Assembly: GCA_036794825.1 (NCBI GenBank)
Contig: DAIRGA010000001.1
Span: 269,950 to 333,949 of the forward strand
Direction: 5' to 3'
DNA from: RZYY01 sp036794825
GTDB taxonomy: Bacteria > Bacteroidota > Bacteroidia > Bacteroidales > 4484-276
Length of the DNA: 64,000 nucleotides
This document shows, piece after piece, positions 26,077 through 38,200 of the stretch. The notes beneath the pieces are model-generated. The model worked only from the letters and a program-made list of their open reading frames with translations. It ran no database searches and was not told the origin of the DNA. A program made the position numbers and the translations under genes. The first letter of the stretch is position 1. Each line of letters starts with the position of its first letter.

Positions 26077-29000
26077 ATGAAACGTTTACTGCTATTGCTT
26101 TTTGTTAGCTTGTTTACTGCTCAGATGTTCGCATCTGATCTTGTGCTCATTCCAACCAAAAACTTTGATGAGACCAAAAGTCTTTTTAAAAGTTCGGCGC
26201 TGACCGTCAATTTTTACCGCGACGAATTTGTAATTGGCACCTTAACCGGCGATCCAAGGCCAAATTTTGTCATTCTGGATCATAACCCATGGGAAACCGG
26301 AATGAGTTATTATGTGGTTTACCTTGACCACAACGTTGATAAATCCAACTATTACATTTCGATTAATTCGGTGGCCGATGTCCTTTGGGATGGAGGCTCC
26401 ATGCTTGTTGTGAGGATTGACGAAACTATTTATGGGCAGCTTCCGCCAGCCAAAAATGATGGACTGGTCAGATTGTTTAGCAATAGGGTAGTTCTCCCGA
26501 AGGAAGTGCTTTACGGTGATGCCGGGCGATTTGATCCTGATCCATTTATTGTGAGCTTGCTTAGTATGGTAACCGGAACCAACATTACTGCTACCGTTCA
26601 GCATCTTCAAGACTATACGACCCGTAACTGCTACAAACCCCAATCAATTCTTGCCCAGAACTGGCTCAAATCCCAGTATGAAAGTATGGGATTTTCGGTT
26701 GAGCTTATGGATTTTTCGATGCCAAACGGGCCGGCAAGTGACAATGTAATTGCCACCAAATTAGGCACGAAATATCCCGATGAGTTTGTCGTACTGGGAG
26801 GTCATTACGATTCCCTTACCTGGTCAGGAGCTGAGCCTGGCGCTGATGACAATGCTTCCGGTTCAGCGGGGGTTTTGGAGATTGCCCGTATTCTAAGTCA
26901 ATATGAATTTGACCGGTCAATTATTTTCTGTGCATTTTCGGGTGAGGAGTACGGACTTTATGGAAGCGCTGCTTATGCAGCACGTTGTGCGCAGCAGGGT
27001 ATGGATATCCTCGGTTACTTTAATATGGACATGATTGGCTACCTGAAGCCCGGCAACACCCCGATGACATCATTGATCTACCCACAATCGGCTCAGGAAC
27101 TGGCATCTTTTTACACGAGTGTTACCAGTACTTATCTCCCCAATTTTGTAGTAACTCCGGCAAGTTTCTCCGGTGGCGACAGCGATCATACATCATTCAA
27201 CCAAAACGGTTACATGGGGATTTTCCCATTTGAAGATGTCAACAACTACAGCCCTTACATTCACACATCAAACGACCTTGTTGGGCCGAGCTATAACAAT
27301 GAATCCCAGGCTGTTATTTTCACCAAAGCTATCCTCGCATCGGTGGTCACAATGGCCAATTGGAAATTCCCGCCAAGAAACCTGATTGCTATCCCGGGCG
27401 ATCAAAAAGTGGAATTGATGTGGGATGAAATGTTCGACATTGATGAGTATAGGGTTTACCGGAACGGAAGTTTCTTGTCGGCTGCCACAACCAACTATTT
27501 TGCGGATTTTGACGTGGAAAACGGAACACAGTACCAGTATTACGTAACTGCTGTTTACTCTGATTCCGGTGAAGAATCCTCCCCGTCCAATATTGTTTAT
27601 GCTACACCAATGCCACCGATCGGACTTCCGCTGATGATCAATTTTGAAAATGGCGCACCTTACTGGGAGTTTCAGGGAAGCTGGGGTGTATCCACAACGG
27701 CTTCTTATTCTCCGACACACTCGATAACCGAAAGCCCTACAGGTAATTACGCCAACAGCATCGAGATCAATGCTGAACTCAGCCCAATTAACCTGAATCT
27801 TGGTTACACATCGGCTTCCATAACTTTCTGGACAAAATACGATCTCGAAACCAACTATGATTACATGTATCTGGAAGTCTCGACCAATGGTAATAACTGG
27901 ACTATCCTGGCCACTTTCAACGGAGTCCAAAGCAACTGGGTACAAAAAACCTACTCTTTGAATTCTTACCTCAGCAATCCATACGTCCTGATTCGCTTCC
28001 GGTTTTACAGCGATAGCTATATTGTGAAAGACGGGATGTATATTGATGATTTCTCGATTAATGTGACGGGTGGCTACAATACACAACTGGTGCAGATTCC
28101 ACAAGGATGGAGCGGCATTTCGAGCTATATTCTGCCAGCCCAGACCCAGGTAGCGGGCATCATGCAGCCGCTTGACAACAATCTGGTGATCCTGCAAAAC
28201 ATGACCGAGGTCTACTGGCCTGCTCAAAACATAAATACTATCGGTAACTGGGATGCTCATACCGGTTATAAAATCAAGCTGAACAACAATGCTAATCTTC
28301 AGTTTTCAGGTTCTTTCGAGCAAAATAAAACCCTTGCACTTCCCCAGGGCTGGAGCATTATCCCGGTTCTGGCCGATTGCCCGGTAGATTGTGACCAATT
28401 GTTTGGTAGCTTCGGCCAGGTGGTTTTGGTTAAAGATGTTGCAGCTACGGGTGTTTACTGGCCCTCACAAAACATTCAGAGTTTGCAGCAGCTTACTCCA
28501 GGCAAAGCATACTATATTTTTACCTCTGCCCCCGTTACGATTACTTTTCCGCCTTGCACCTATGGAGTTCAACCCGCTGTAACCTATCCTACGGCAAAAT
28601 CCGGAAGTCGTTGGGAAATGATTGCTCCTACAGGAAACTCCCACATCATAGGCATACCGGCAGCTTTGTTACAAAGCTTTGCAATTGGCGATCAGATTGG
28701 TGTATTCACCCCAGGCGGCTTGTGTGCAGGGAGTCTCGAAATCGAGGATTTAACAACAAACAAAGCCATCACTGTTTATGCCAACGACTCCATCACCACT
28801 GGAGTTGATGGCTTTATGACAAGTGAGACTTTCTTGTTTAAACTTTTTGAAGCTTCATCAGCCATTGAGTACAATCTGATTGCGAGTTATGATAATTCCC
28901 AGCCATTCACAAACACTTTTGGCAACGAAGGAATATCGCTTTTAACCGGCCTGGTAATTGACAACACCGGTATTGCTTCAAACAATGATTTTGCCGGTAT

Positions 29001-29214
29001 TTATCCTAATCCAGCTAAAGATCAGGTAGTTGTTAGATTAAAAAATGGATCAAGTGCTGAGCTTAGAGTCCTGAATCTTTCCGGCCAGCTTGTTCTTGTT
29101 CAAAACATTGAAAAGGAAGCTACGGTGATAACTTCTGGACTGGCCAAAGGAATCTACACTTTCCGTTTCGAAGGAGATGATTTTACCGAAACCCACAAAG
29201 TGGTGATTCAGTAA
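26077..29214 (+). CDS. Secreted M28 family zinc aminopeptidase with T9SS sorting domain
   Basis: 1045 residues from the ATG that begins the signal peptide (KRLLLLLFVSLFTAQMFA); an upstream in-frame ATG at 26032 overlaps the promoter. The M28 metal ligands are present: His243 (GGHYDS), Asp257 (GADDNASG), Glu290/291 (SGEEYGLYGS), Asp318 (NMDMIGY) and His371 (SDHTSF). A fibronectin-III-like domain (about 440-510) and a MAM-like beta-sandwich (about 515-670) follow, then a GWSGISS...VYWP module (673-835), a HIIGI...GDQIGVF module (about 850-960) and a type A sorting domain starting GIYPNPAKDQ (about 975-1045). It is probably a surface or released aminopeptidase that supplies amino acids. It is convergent with the giant repeat gene. 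Confidence 0.9.
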   Translation: MKRLLLLLFVSLFTAQMFASDLVLIPTKNFDETKSLFKSSALTVNFYRDEFVIGTLTGDPRPNFVILDHNPWETGMSYYVVYLDHNVDKSNYYISINSVADVLWDGGSMLVVRIDETIYGQLPPAKNDGLVRLFSNRVVLPKEVLYGDAGRFDPDPFIVSLLSMVTGTNITATVQHLQDYTTRNCYKPQSILAQNWLKSQYESMGFSVELMDFSMPNGPASDNVIATKLGTKYPDEFVVLGGHYDSLTWSGAEPGADDNASGSAGVLEIARILSQYEFDRSIIFCAFSGEEYGLYGSAAYAARCAQQGMDILGYFNMDMIGYLKPGNTPMTSLIYPQSAQELASFYTSVTSTYLPNFVVTPASFSGGDSDHTSFNQNGYMGIFPFEDVNNYSPYIHTSNDLVGPSYNNESQAVIFTKAILASVVTMANWKFPPRNLIAIPGDQKVELMWDEMFDIDEYRVYRNGSFLSAATTNYFADFDVENGTQYQYYVTAVYSDSGEESSPSNIVYATPMPPIGLPLMINFENGAPYWEFQGSWGVSTTASYSPTHSITESPTGNYANSIEINAELSPINLNLGYTSASITFWTKYDLETNYDYMYLEVSTNGNNWTILATFNGVQSNWVQKTYSLNSYLSNPYVLIRFRFYSDSYIVKDGMYIDDFSINVTGGYNTQLVQIPQGWSGISSYILPAQTQVAGIMQPLDNNLVILQNMTEVYWPAQNINTIGNWDAHTGYKIKLNNNANLQFSGSFEQNKTLALPQGWSIIPVLADCPVDCDQLFGSFGQVVLVKDVAATGVYWPSQNIQSLQQLTPGKAYYIFTSAPVTITFPPCTYGVQPAVTYPTAKSGSRWEMIAPTGNSHIIGIPAALLQSFAIGDQIGVFTPGGLCAGSLEIEDLTTNKAITVYANDSITTGVDGFMTSETFLFKLFEASSAIEYNLIASYDNSQPFTNTFGNEGISLLTGLVIDNTGIASNNDFAGIYPNPAKDQVVVRLKNGSSAELRVLNLSGQLVLVQNIEKEATVITSGLAKGIYTFRFEGDDFTETHKVVIQ

Positions 29215-29224
29215 AATAACGATA

Positions 29225-29262
29225 AAAAAAAGGCCGCTTCTTCATTAGGGCGGCCTTTTTTG
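29225..29262. terminator. Bidirectional terminator between convergent genes
   Basis: aaaaggccgc (29228-29237) pairs with gcggcctttt (29250-29259), with A and T runs on the two sides, so it can act on both the M28 gene and the giant minus-strand gene. Confidence 0.9.
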
Positions 29263-29268
29263 TATCCA

Positions 29269-32200
29269 TTATCTCCGGATGATCTTCCGGATTTCGGTTT
29301 GTTTACTGGTAATTATTTTGAGGTAGTAAATCCCGGCTGGATAGTTTTCCAGTGAGATACAAGGCAAATCATTGTTATCAAAGTATTTGGCGCTCTTTGA
29401 AAGCAGTAATAATCCACCTGTCTGATAAACCTCAATCGTTGCCAGTCCAATAATTCCTGAAATCGTTACTTCACCGGAGGTTGGATTTGGGTAAACATGA
29501 ACGGCTGCCGATGCGTTTTCATCAACTCCGATGGATCCGTTTTTAATGCCCGTTATTCTCGAAATGCCATTAGTCCTGAACTTTCCGGAGTTGTCGGCAT
29601 ACTGCCCGTCAAATTCAACTTCAAGATCGCTGATTAGCCCGCTAAAAGGATCGTAAAGCCTGAAACTAAGTTGCTCATCCTCAGCAAATCCATCCATCTC
29701 CACCGTAAAATGATCATCGCCAAAGACTACCAATGCACTCAGGTTGCTGCTGATTTGAATCATTCCCGCACATAATCCATTGGTTGTAAACGCACCGATG
29801 ATAGCATCGTGGCTCATATCTTTCACTGCATGTTTATCTATTGCAATGATGTGTGTTGATGAAGTATAGCTAAGATCATTCCACGGCGCTGAGTATTGTG
29901 GCCGGTAAACACTGGAAGTGCCCCCCTTGAGGGATTGGCAGAGAGGGAAGGTTAAACTAAATGAGCTGGTAGCACGTATCAGGTAGGAGCGGCCAGGCTG
30001 AAGATTGACTATCGTATTGATTCCCATCAGAGGCCAGTAAACACCGGTGCCGCCAATCTCTTTGATAATGTCAACGGGCTTGCCGGCAAACAACGAGGTA
30101 ACCGAAACCGGACAGCGGCTGATTACCGGTAGATAAGACCATCCGGAACTGATCACTAAAGAATTATTGAGATTCTCACTTCCAATAAAAGTTACTATTG
30201 CAGAATTATTGAATTTAGTCTCATAGCCCTCCTGTGGGTTCCAGGTGTGCAGGATGCTGATATTCAATAATGGAGAATATACACCGGTCATGCTCTTTAT
30301 CAAAATAAGATCGTCCATGACGTTGGCAAAAATGGTTTCTATTTCTGGTTCAAAAGGATCTATCCAGGAGGAGATGCCGCTCCAACCAGCCGGGATCTGT
30401 AACTGGTGTTGTTCGCATACAGTAATTTGAGCTGTATTACTTATAATTGCAGAACAATCGTTTGATATTCTACAATAATAGCCACCGGAATTTGAATCAG
30501 ATGCATTGGTAACAATCAGACTGTATTGAGTGGCGCCTTCGATGATTCCCTGTGGCCCAAACCATTGATATCCAGTAGCATTATTGGCTAAAATAGTTAA
30601 TTCAAAAGAACTGCCATACAAAACGTAGCTGTCAGAAATATCGCTGACAATCACTGGTAGATCAAAGGTTATCAATCTGGAAGAAGATACTGGTTCGTAG
30701 CATTCTGCGGATGGGATACCTGTAACTGAAAGTGTTACCCATCCGGTCGAAAGGTCAACGGGACCGGGATTGTATTCAGTAATAAGTTGCTCATCGTTAG
30801 TGAAGTAGCCATCCCCTGCTGAACTCCAAACTACAGATTCAACATTTTCGGCCAAAGCGTCATTGATGAGAATGTATCCATCCGGGCATACTGTTTGGTC
30901 TTCACCAGCCATTACTTCGGGTGAAAGCTGTAAACTCACCTGCACCTGATCCGTAGCTGACTCATAATCCGCGAATCCATAGGCAATCACACTCAAAGTA
31001 AACACATTACCCGATTTGTCATTAGCTCCGGGTATATATTTGGGAGAGAGAGTATTGCAATAGCGGAAATATCCGTCGCCGGTTGTAGACCATTCAATTG
31101 CGGAATACAAAGTACCGGTTGCATTCAGTTGAATTGCAGTATCGCTTTCGCAGAAATAAATTTCTGTTTCAGGAATCTCTACACTGGCATTGTTTCCTTC
31201 CAGTAAAAACTTAATACCAACAAAGGACTCATCGCTTACCGAACATGGATTAACCGGACTGCACGCCATACTAAATGTGACAAACTCGTAAGATAGCTCA
31301 AGGAAACTCGGGAAATATTGAGGATTTACAACGGTTTCGTCATCAAAGCTTCCCATTCCATCAGTAGTAAACCATTGTATATCATTGTAGTTTTCTGCCC
31401 AGGCGCTGCTAAATTGATACCCTCCTTCTTCAGGGAAAAGTACCGTATTGTTGTGCCCGGCAAATGCTTTCGGTGGTTTCTGGATGGTAAGTGAAAGACA
31501 ATCGGAGTCATCGGCACAATCCTCAAAACCAAAAGCTGTAACACACAAAGTTACATTACCATTGAATTCGTCCCACGGCCCAGGTGTATAAACAGGGTTG
31601 AGCGCTGTATTATCATCATAAAATCCATCTCCGCTAGTTTCCCACAGTAATCCTGAGTAATATTTACCGTTTGTTCCGGCAATTGAAAATTCATCACCAA
31701 GGCAAATTGCTGCATCATCGCCGCTGTTGACAATGGCATCAAGGCATGAGTAGTAGATCGTTAAAATCAGATCATCAGATGCATCAATCTGGCAGGGATT
31801 TAATGGCTGCGCAGTTAGAGTGATGATTACTTCTACTGATTCCACATCAGCAAAACTTGGCGTGTAAACTGTAGCCAGTGTGTTTGGATTATCAAAAGTT
31901 CCTGACCCGGAAGTCATCCAAAGTACGGATGAATAGTTTTCTGCTAAAGAATTCTGTGGAGTGAAGGAGTCATATTTACCAATCGTAGCATCCTCGCCGG
32001 CAAATACTGCCGGGAGTTTTACAAAGCTGATAACCAGACAATCACTTTCTGATCCGCAAGGTGTAAACCCGTTTCCTTCGAGGCACAACTCGACATATCC
32101 GTTGGCTAAATCCAACTGGCCGGGTATGTAATGGCTGTAAACGCTTTCAGGTGTCGTAAAATAACCATCTCCTTCGGTTGTCCAAAGTACTGACATACAG

Positions 32201-35200
32201 TTATCTGCAACACCATAAAGAACAACGGCGCCATTTTCGCAAATCGAGTCATTTTCACCGGCAATAACTACAGGTAGTCTGCTGATACTGATATCAACAC
32301 AACTGCTAACCGTAGGGCAGCCAGTAAAACCATCTGCTGCAACACATAGTGTGACAAACCCCTGGCTGATATCCCCAAAACCCGGTGTGTAGGTTGTTTG
32401 AAGGCTGTGATCGTCACCGAAACTGCCATCACCACTGGTTTGCCATTTCAATCCTGAGTAATTTGAAGCTGAGGCATTTAGCTCAACAATTTCATCTGCG
32501 CAAATCAATTGGTTAATTCCGGCAAACACCTGAGCCGGTGGATTGAGGTAAATGACGGTTTCATCGGAGTCATTTGAGCAACCTTCCAGTCCAAATGCAG
32601 TAAGGGTAAGTGTTGCAAATCCAACAGAAATATCAGCGGGCCCCGGCGAATAAGTCGCATGAAGCAATGCCGGATTATCAAAAGTTCCATCACCGGCTGA
32701 ACTCCATTCTGCACCTGTGGAATACCCAGTCAATCCCTGAAGCATATAACTATCAGACTGGCAAATGGTTGCATCGTCACCAGCAATGGCATTGGGGAGT
32801 AGGATGATTGTTACTTCGAGACAATCGCTTGCCGATTGACAAATGCCTGATGAGTAAGCAGTTAACCACAATTTTACCTCACCGCTTTCGATATCCTCAC
32901 CGCCAGGGATATATTGAGTCGAAAGGGCGGTGGCATCTTCAAAAGTGCCATCACCCTGGGTTGTCCACAAAACCGAGGTATGATTTTCAGCTTCTGCATT
33001 CAGGTCAGCCGCACCATTTTCACAGATTACGACATCAGCACCGGCATAAACTGTAGTGGAAGGAACGAATTGAAGCACGAGTTCGTCCCCGGCATCGCCA
33101 CAACCTGTATCAGAAAATGCAACGATTGTTAAAACAACACTTCCGCTTGCAATGTCCTGGACTCCTGGATTATAGATTGCAGAGATTGCATTGTCATCAT
33201 CAAAGGAGCCATCGCCGGAGCTTTGCCATTGAACGGTGGAAAAATGATTGGCAGTAGCAATAAGAGATGCGCTGTTAATTTCGCAAATTACCTGATCTTC
33301 ACCGGCATAGACGGTTGCAGGCGGCATAACTGTAAGGATCATACAATCATTTTTATTGGCACAGGGAGAAATGGCCACACTATGCAAACATAGCTCTGCT
33401 GTGCCGTTTTCGATATCTTCAGTTCCCGGGTGGTAAATAGTTACGAGTGATTCCGGCGAATCGAAATATCCATCCCCGCTTGTCGTCCAATAAACTGATG
33501 AAGAGTGGGATACCGTAGCTGCGCTGGTCAGGAAGGCTTCGTCATTGCAAATGGAGGCATCAGCTCCTGCGTTAACAGTTGTTACGGGTGTTATGGTGAT
33601 TAGCAAAGTGTCGGAAACCCAACCACAATAAGGATTGTAAGCTTTTAAGATGATTTTTACAGACCCTAAGGTTTTATCGGTAGTACTAAAAAAATATTTC
33701 GGGTTGATAATTTCAGGATTACTGAAGGATCCAGTTCCAATTCTCGACCAGACGAAATCCGTATGATGAGCACAATACCCATAGAGATCCGCAAAAGCGC
33801 TGGAAGCGCAAACTGTCATATCATCACCGGCATCTGCAACCGGTGCATGGATCACCTGGAGCATCAGGCAGTCGGTTGAAGCAACCACACAGGGAGATAG
33901 TGGCTCGGCTATCAGACATAAATCGGCCTGTCCGGTTGAAATGTCGTTTGCACCTGGTGTATAGGTAGTATTCACCTGAGTGTTGTTTTCAAAAATACCG
34001 TCTCCATCAGATGACCAAAGTACTGAACTATAATCGGTTACAATGGACTGATTGAGAGAGAAAACCCCATTGGAGCACACGGTGCCATCGTTTCCTGCAG
34101 AAACCATGGGTAACTTTCCGAAAGTTATTTCGAGGCAATCCATTACGGTTTGATCACAGGATCCACATCCATGAACGATAAGACAAATGGTAACGGCTTC
34201 ATTTTCAAGATCTGCAGTGCCTGGGGTGTAAGAAGGAGTTAATGTACTCTCATTTTCAAAAATCCCGTCGCCATCGGTTTGCCAGTAAAAATCACAACCA
34301 TCGAGGATCTGTCCGGCAAAAAGCGCCGTAGAATTCTCACAAATAGTAATGTCATCACCAGCATTGACCTGCGGGATAGGATCAAAATTCAGCACCATGC
34401 AATCTGTTGCACTTACTGTGCAAGGGTTGACAGGCGCTATGGTCAGACACAATTCGGAATAGCCTTTGGTCAGGTCGGCTTCACCAGGAGTATAAACCGG
34501 ATTTAGCTCAAGGAAGTTATTAAAAGCACCGTCTCCACTTGAAATCCAGGATATAGCACTGTAATTTGCCGCCAAAGCATTGAGTTGGTAATTTCCATTT
34601 TCACAGATTGTTGCGTCGTTTCCTGCTGAAACGACTGTCTGTGGTTGAATATGTATTTCGAGACAGGATGTTACTGACTGACAGTATTCAGCAGCGAAAG
34701 CTTCAAAGCAAATTGATACTTCACCGTTAAGGATATCATCCTCTCCCGGCTGATAAATAGTTTCGAGCTGATCGTTCACCGTAAAAGTTCCGTCACCCTC
34801 TGTTGACCACAACACTGAAGAGTGATATTGTGCTGATCCTGAAAGAAATACCTGGTTGCCCTCACAAATCAACTGATCAGATCCCGCTGATACTACTGGC
34901 GATTTTTCAAAAGTGACAGCTATTGTCGAACTGGCATTCATACATCCATGAGCAGAAAATGCTGTCAGGGTTAGGTTTACAAACCCAGCATTGACATCGG
35001 ATCCGCCCGGGAAATAAGTTGTTGCGGGTTCGTTTGCATTCTCAAAAGTTCCGTCACCGGATGTTTCCCAAACAATCCCGTTATGATATTCCGCAAATCC
35101 TGAAAGCGATACATTGCCTGATTCGCAGATGGTTACATCCTCACCCGCATTGGCAAGAGCATCAGGAAATATAGTCAAAGTCATTGATTTACCCGAATTG

Positions 35201-38200
35201 GCGCAGGGTATTTGGCCGGTTAAATTCAGTTTCAGAACAGCAAAGCCATTTTGAATATCGGATGTTCCGGGATGATAGCCGGTGATTAATTCGTCCGGAG
35301 CATCAAAGTATCCATCTCCATCCGTCGTCCAAAATAGTTGCTCATAATTTTCAGCCACGACGTCGTTAGTGTAATAAACTTCTCCCCGGCAAATAGAATA
35401 ATCGTTCATTGTAAGCTCTGGTTTGGGAACTATGGTTAATTCCATCTGGTCGGTAACCGGCGGACAAAGAGCGCTGTAGGTGGTAAGCGAGAGTGTGGCT
35501 CCGCCCGTTTCACGATCACCATCGCCAGGATAATAAAAGGGCGAAACATAATTATTGAAAATAAAAAACCCGTCCCCTGACGTTGTCCATAGCAAAGACG
35601 TGTGCCCTAAGGCGGAAGCAGATAAGATAATGTAAGCAGATGTTTCGCAAATAGTCTGATCCGGGCCGGCATTTGCAGTTGAAGAGGGTAATATGTGGAT
35701 GGTAAGATTGTCCGTTGAGCTGATGCATGGCGGAGCTGCTACGGCGGTGAAACTAACATTCACAAATCCGGCAGCAATATCAGATGAACCGGGATAATAA
35801 ACGGTTTCAAGAGCTGAAAAGTCCCCGAACTCGCCATCGCCACTGCTCATCCAAAAAGTGGATACGTAGTTTTCGGCGTTGCCCGCAACAGGTATTCCTC
35901 CGGCAGCGCAGGCAGTTATATCCTCACCTGCATGTGCAACGGCATCAAGGCATCCGTCATAAAATTTCACACCAACCTCATCTTCAACGGAAACAAAACA
36001 TGGGTTTTTTGAATATCCTACCAGTTTTAAAAGTATTTGATCCTGTAAAATATCATTGTAACTTGGTACATAACAGGCCTTTACTACCGTGTCAACCTCG
36101 AAGTATCCCATTCCATTGGTTGTAAACCATTGCACTATGCTGTAGTTTTCAGCCCATGCATCAGTAAAGCAGACGGGGTCTATATTAACAACCCTGTCAG
36201 CGCCAGCATACACTTCAGGCAATTTTTGTATGGTGAGTGTCATGCAATCTTCGTCATCATTGCAATCAGCGTTGGCAATGGCTTTGAGGCAAAGTGTTAC
36301 GTATCCGTTGGCGCGATCGTTTGAACCTGGAGCGTACACAGGATCAATGGATTCCGGGTTGTCAAAAGTACCATCTCCATCGGTACTCCATAAAACATTA
36401 TTGGTAAACCGCGCTGAGGCCGAACTGACCTGAAAAGCATTTCCATCGCACACCGATCCGTCACTACCAGCATCAGCAATTGCATCAAGGCATTCGTAGG
36501 TGATGGTCAGGGTCATGTTATCCGAAGCGGTAACCTGGCAGGGATTTAAAGGGAATCCGGTTATTGTAAGGATTACCGATTGATAGCTAATATCTTCTAA
36601 ATGAGGTGTATAAGTTGGGTGCAGCAGAGTTGAATCATTAAAATAGCCTAAGCCTGACGTGCTCCAGAGTATAGCCTCGCAATGTTCCTTTGTGGCATCA
36701 GATAGCTGATAATTTTCATTTTTGGATATGGTAGCGTCTGTTCCTGCAAAAACTTCAGGGGTAGCAACAAAAGTGATGGTAAGGCATCCGGTGTTTTCAT
36801 CACACCCAAATAATCCGCTGGCAGTAAGACACAACACCACTGATCCTGAAGCAAGGTCTTCAATGCCAGGAATATACTGTGTTGTAGGATCATTTGTGTT
36901 TACAAAATTTCCGTCGCCGGACGAACTCCATGTTGCAAGGTTGCTGTTGAAGATCACTCCGCTGAGGTTCACCGGACCGCCGATGCAAACTGGCTGATTA
37001 TCGCCGGCAATTGCTACGGGTAAAGGTTGGATTATCAGTTGCATACAATGATCGGCGGCATCACATCCGTTGAGTCCTTGGGCTGAAAGACAGAGGTAAA
37101 CAGAACCACTTGCCAGATCATTTATCCCCGGAGAATAGATAGGGTTGAGCATATTTTCGTTGTCGAAAGTTCCGTCGCCTGAGGTTGTCCATTGGATCGA
37201 GCTATAATTTTCGGCCCATCCGTAAAGTTGAAAATCCGCGCCTTCACAGATCGTGGCATCATTTCCGGCACTCACTGCCACTGCATTCTGAAGGGTAATT
37301 GTCAGAAAATCCTGAGCGGTCTCACACCCGGAAAGCCCGACAGCATTCAGACAGACATTGATCAGGCCAGCATTTTTGTCATTGCTTCCGGGGTGATACA
37401 TTGCAACCAGTGACGAAGGATTTTCAAACCATCCATCACCAAGGGTTGTCCATAAAATGGAGGAATAATTTTGTGCTGATCCTTGCAGGGAAATGGCTTC
37501 AGTGGTTTTGCAGGCCACCAGATCATCACCGGCAAATGCGGCTGGTACAGGCTGGAATGCAAGGGTGATTTGATCCACAACGTTTGCGCAAAGATTGACC
37601 GGATTTGCAGTGATGGTCAATATTACCGTTCCGCTAAGTTTGTCAGCAGGTCCGGGAGTGTAGCTTGTTATTAACTGAGTGGAATTTCCAAAGGTTCCGT
37701 CACCATTGGTTTCCCATTTGATGGAGGAGAAATTTGAGGCGGTTGCAACAAGGTTTGCAGTTGCTGTTTCACAAATAGTTTGATTTTCACCGGCATTAAC
37801 GGCAGGAGACTTTTCAATGCTGACCATCAATGATGAAACTGCATCGCTGCAACCGTTAGCGGCAATTGCTGATAGCGAAAGTTGCACGCTTCCTGACGCA
37901 ATATCCTGAATTCCGGGATGATAAGTTGTTGAAAGACTGGATGGATTTTCAAAATATCCATCACCACCGGTTGTCCAATGAATGCTGGAATGATTGGTTG
38001 CAGTTGCCGATAATATTGCGATTTCGCTTTGGCAGATGCTGATATCATCTCCGGCAAATGCTGTGGCATTGGGCAGTAAAGTCAGCGTAAAGCAATTTTC
38101 CAGCGCTTCGCATGATTTCAGGGGCTCAGCTGTAAGACAGATTTGCACAGATCCATTTTGATAATCCGATTGTCCGGGATGATAAGTCGTTTCCAGTTGA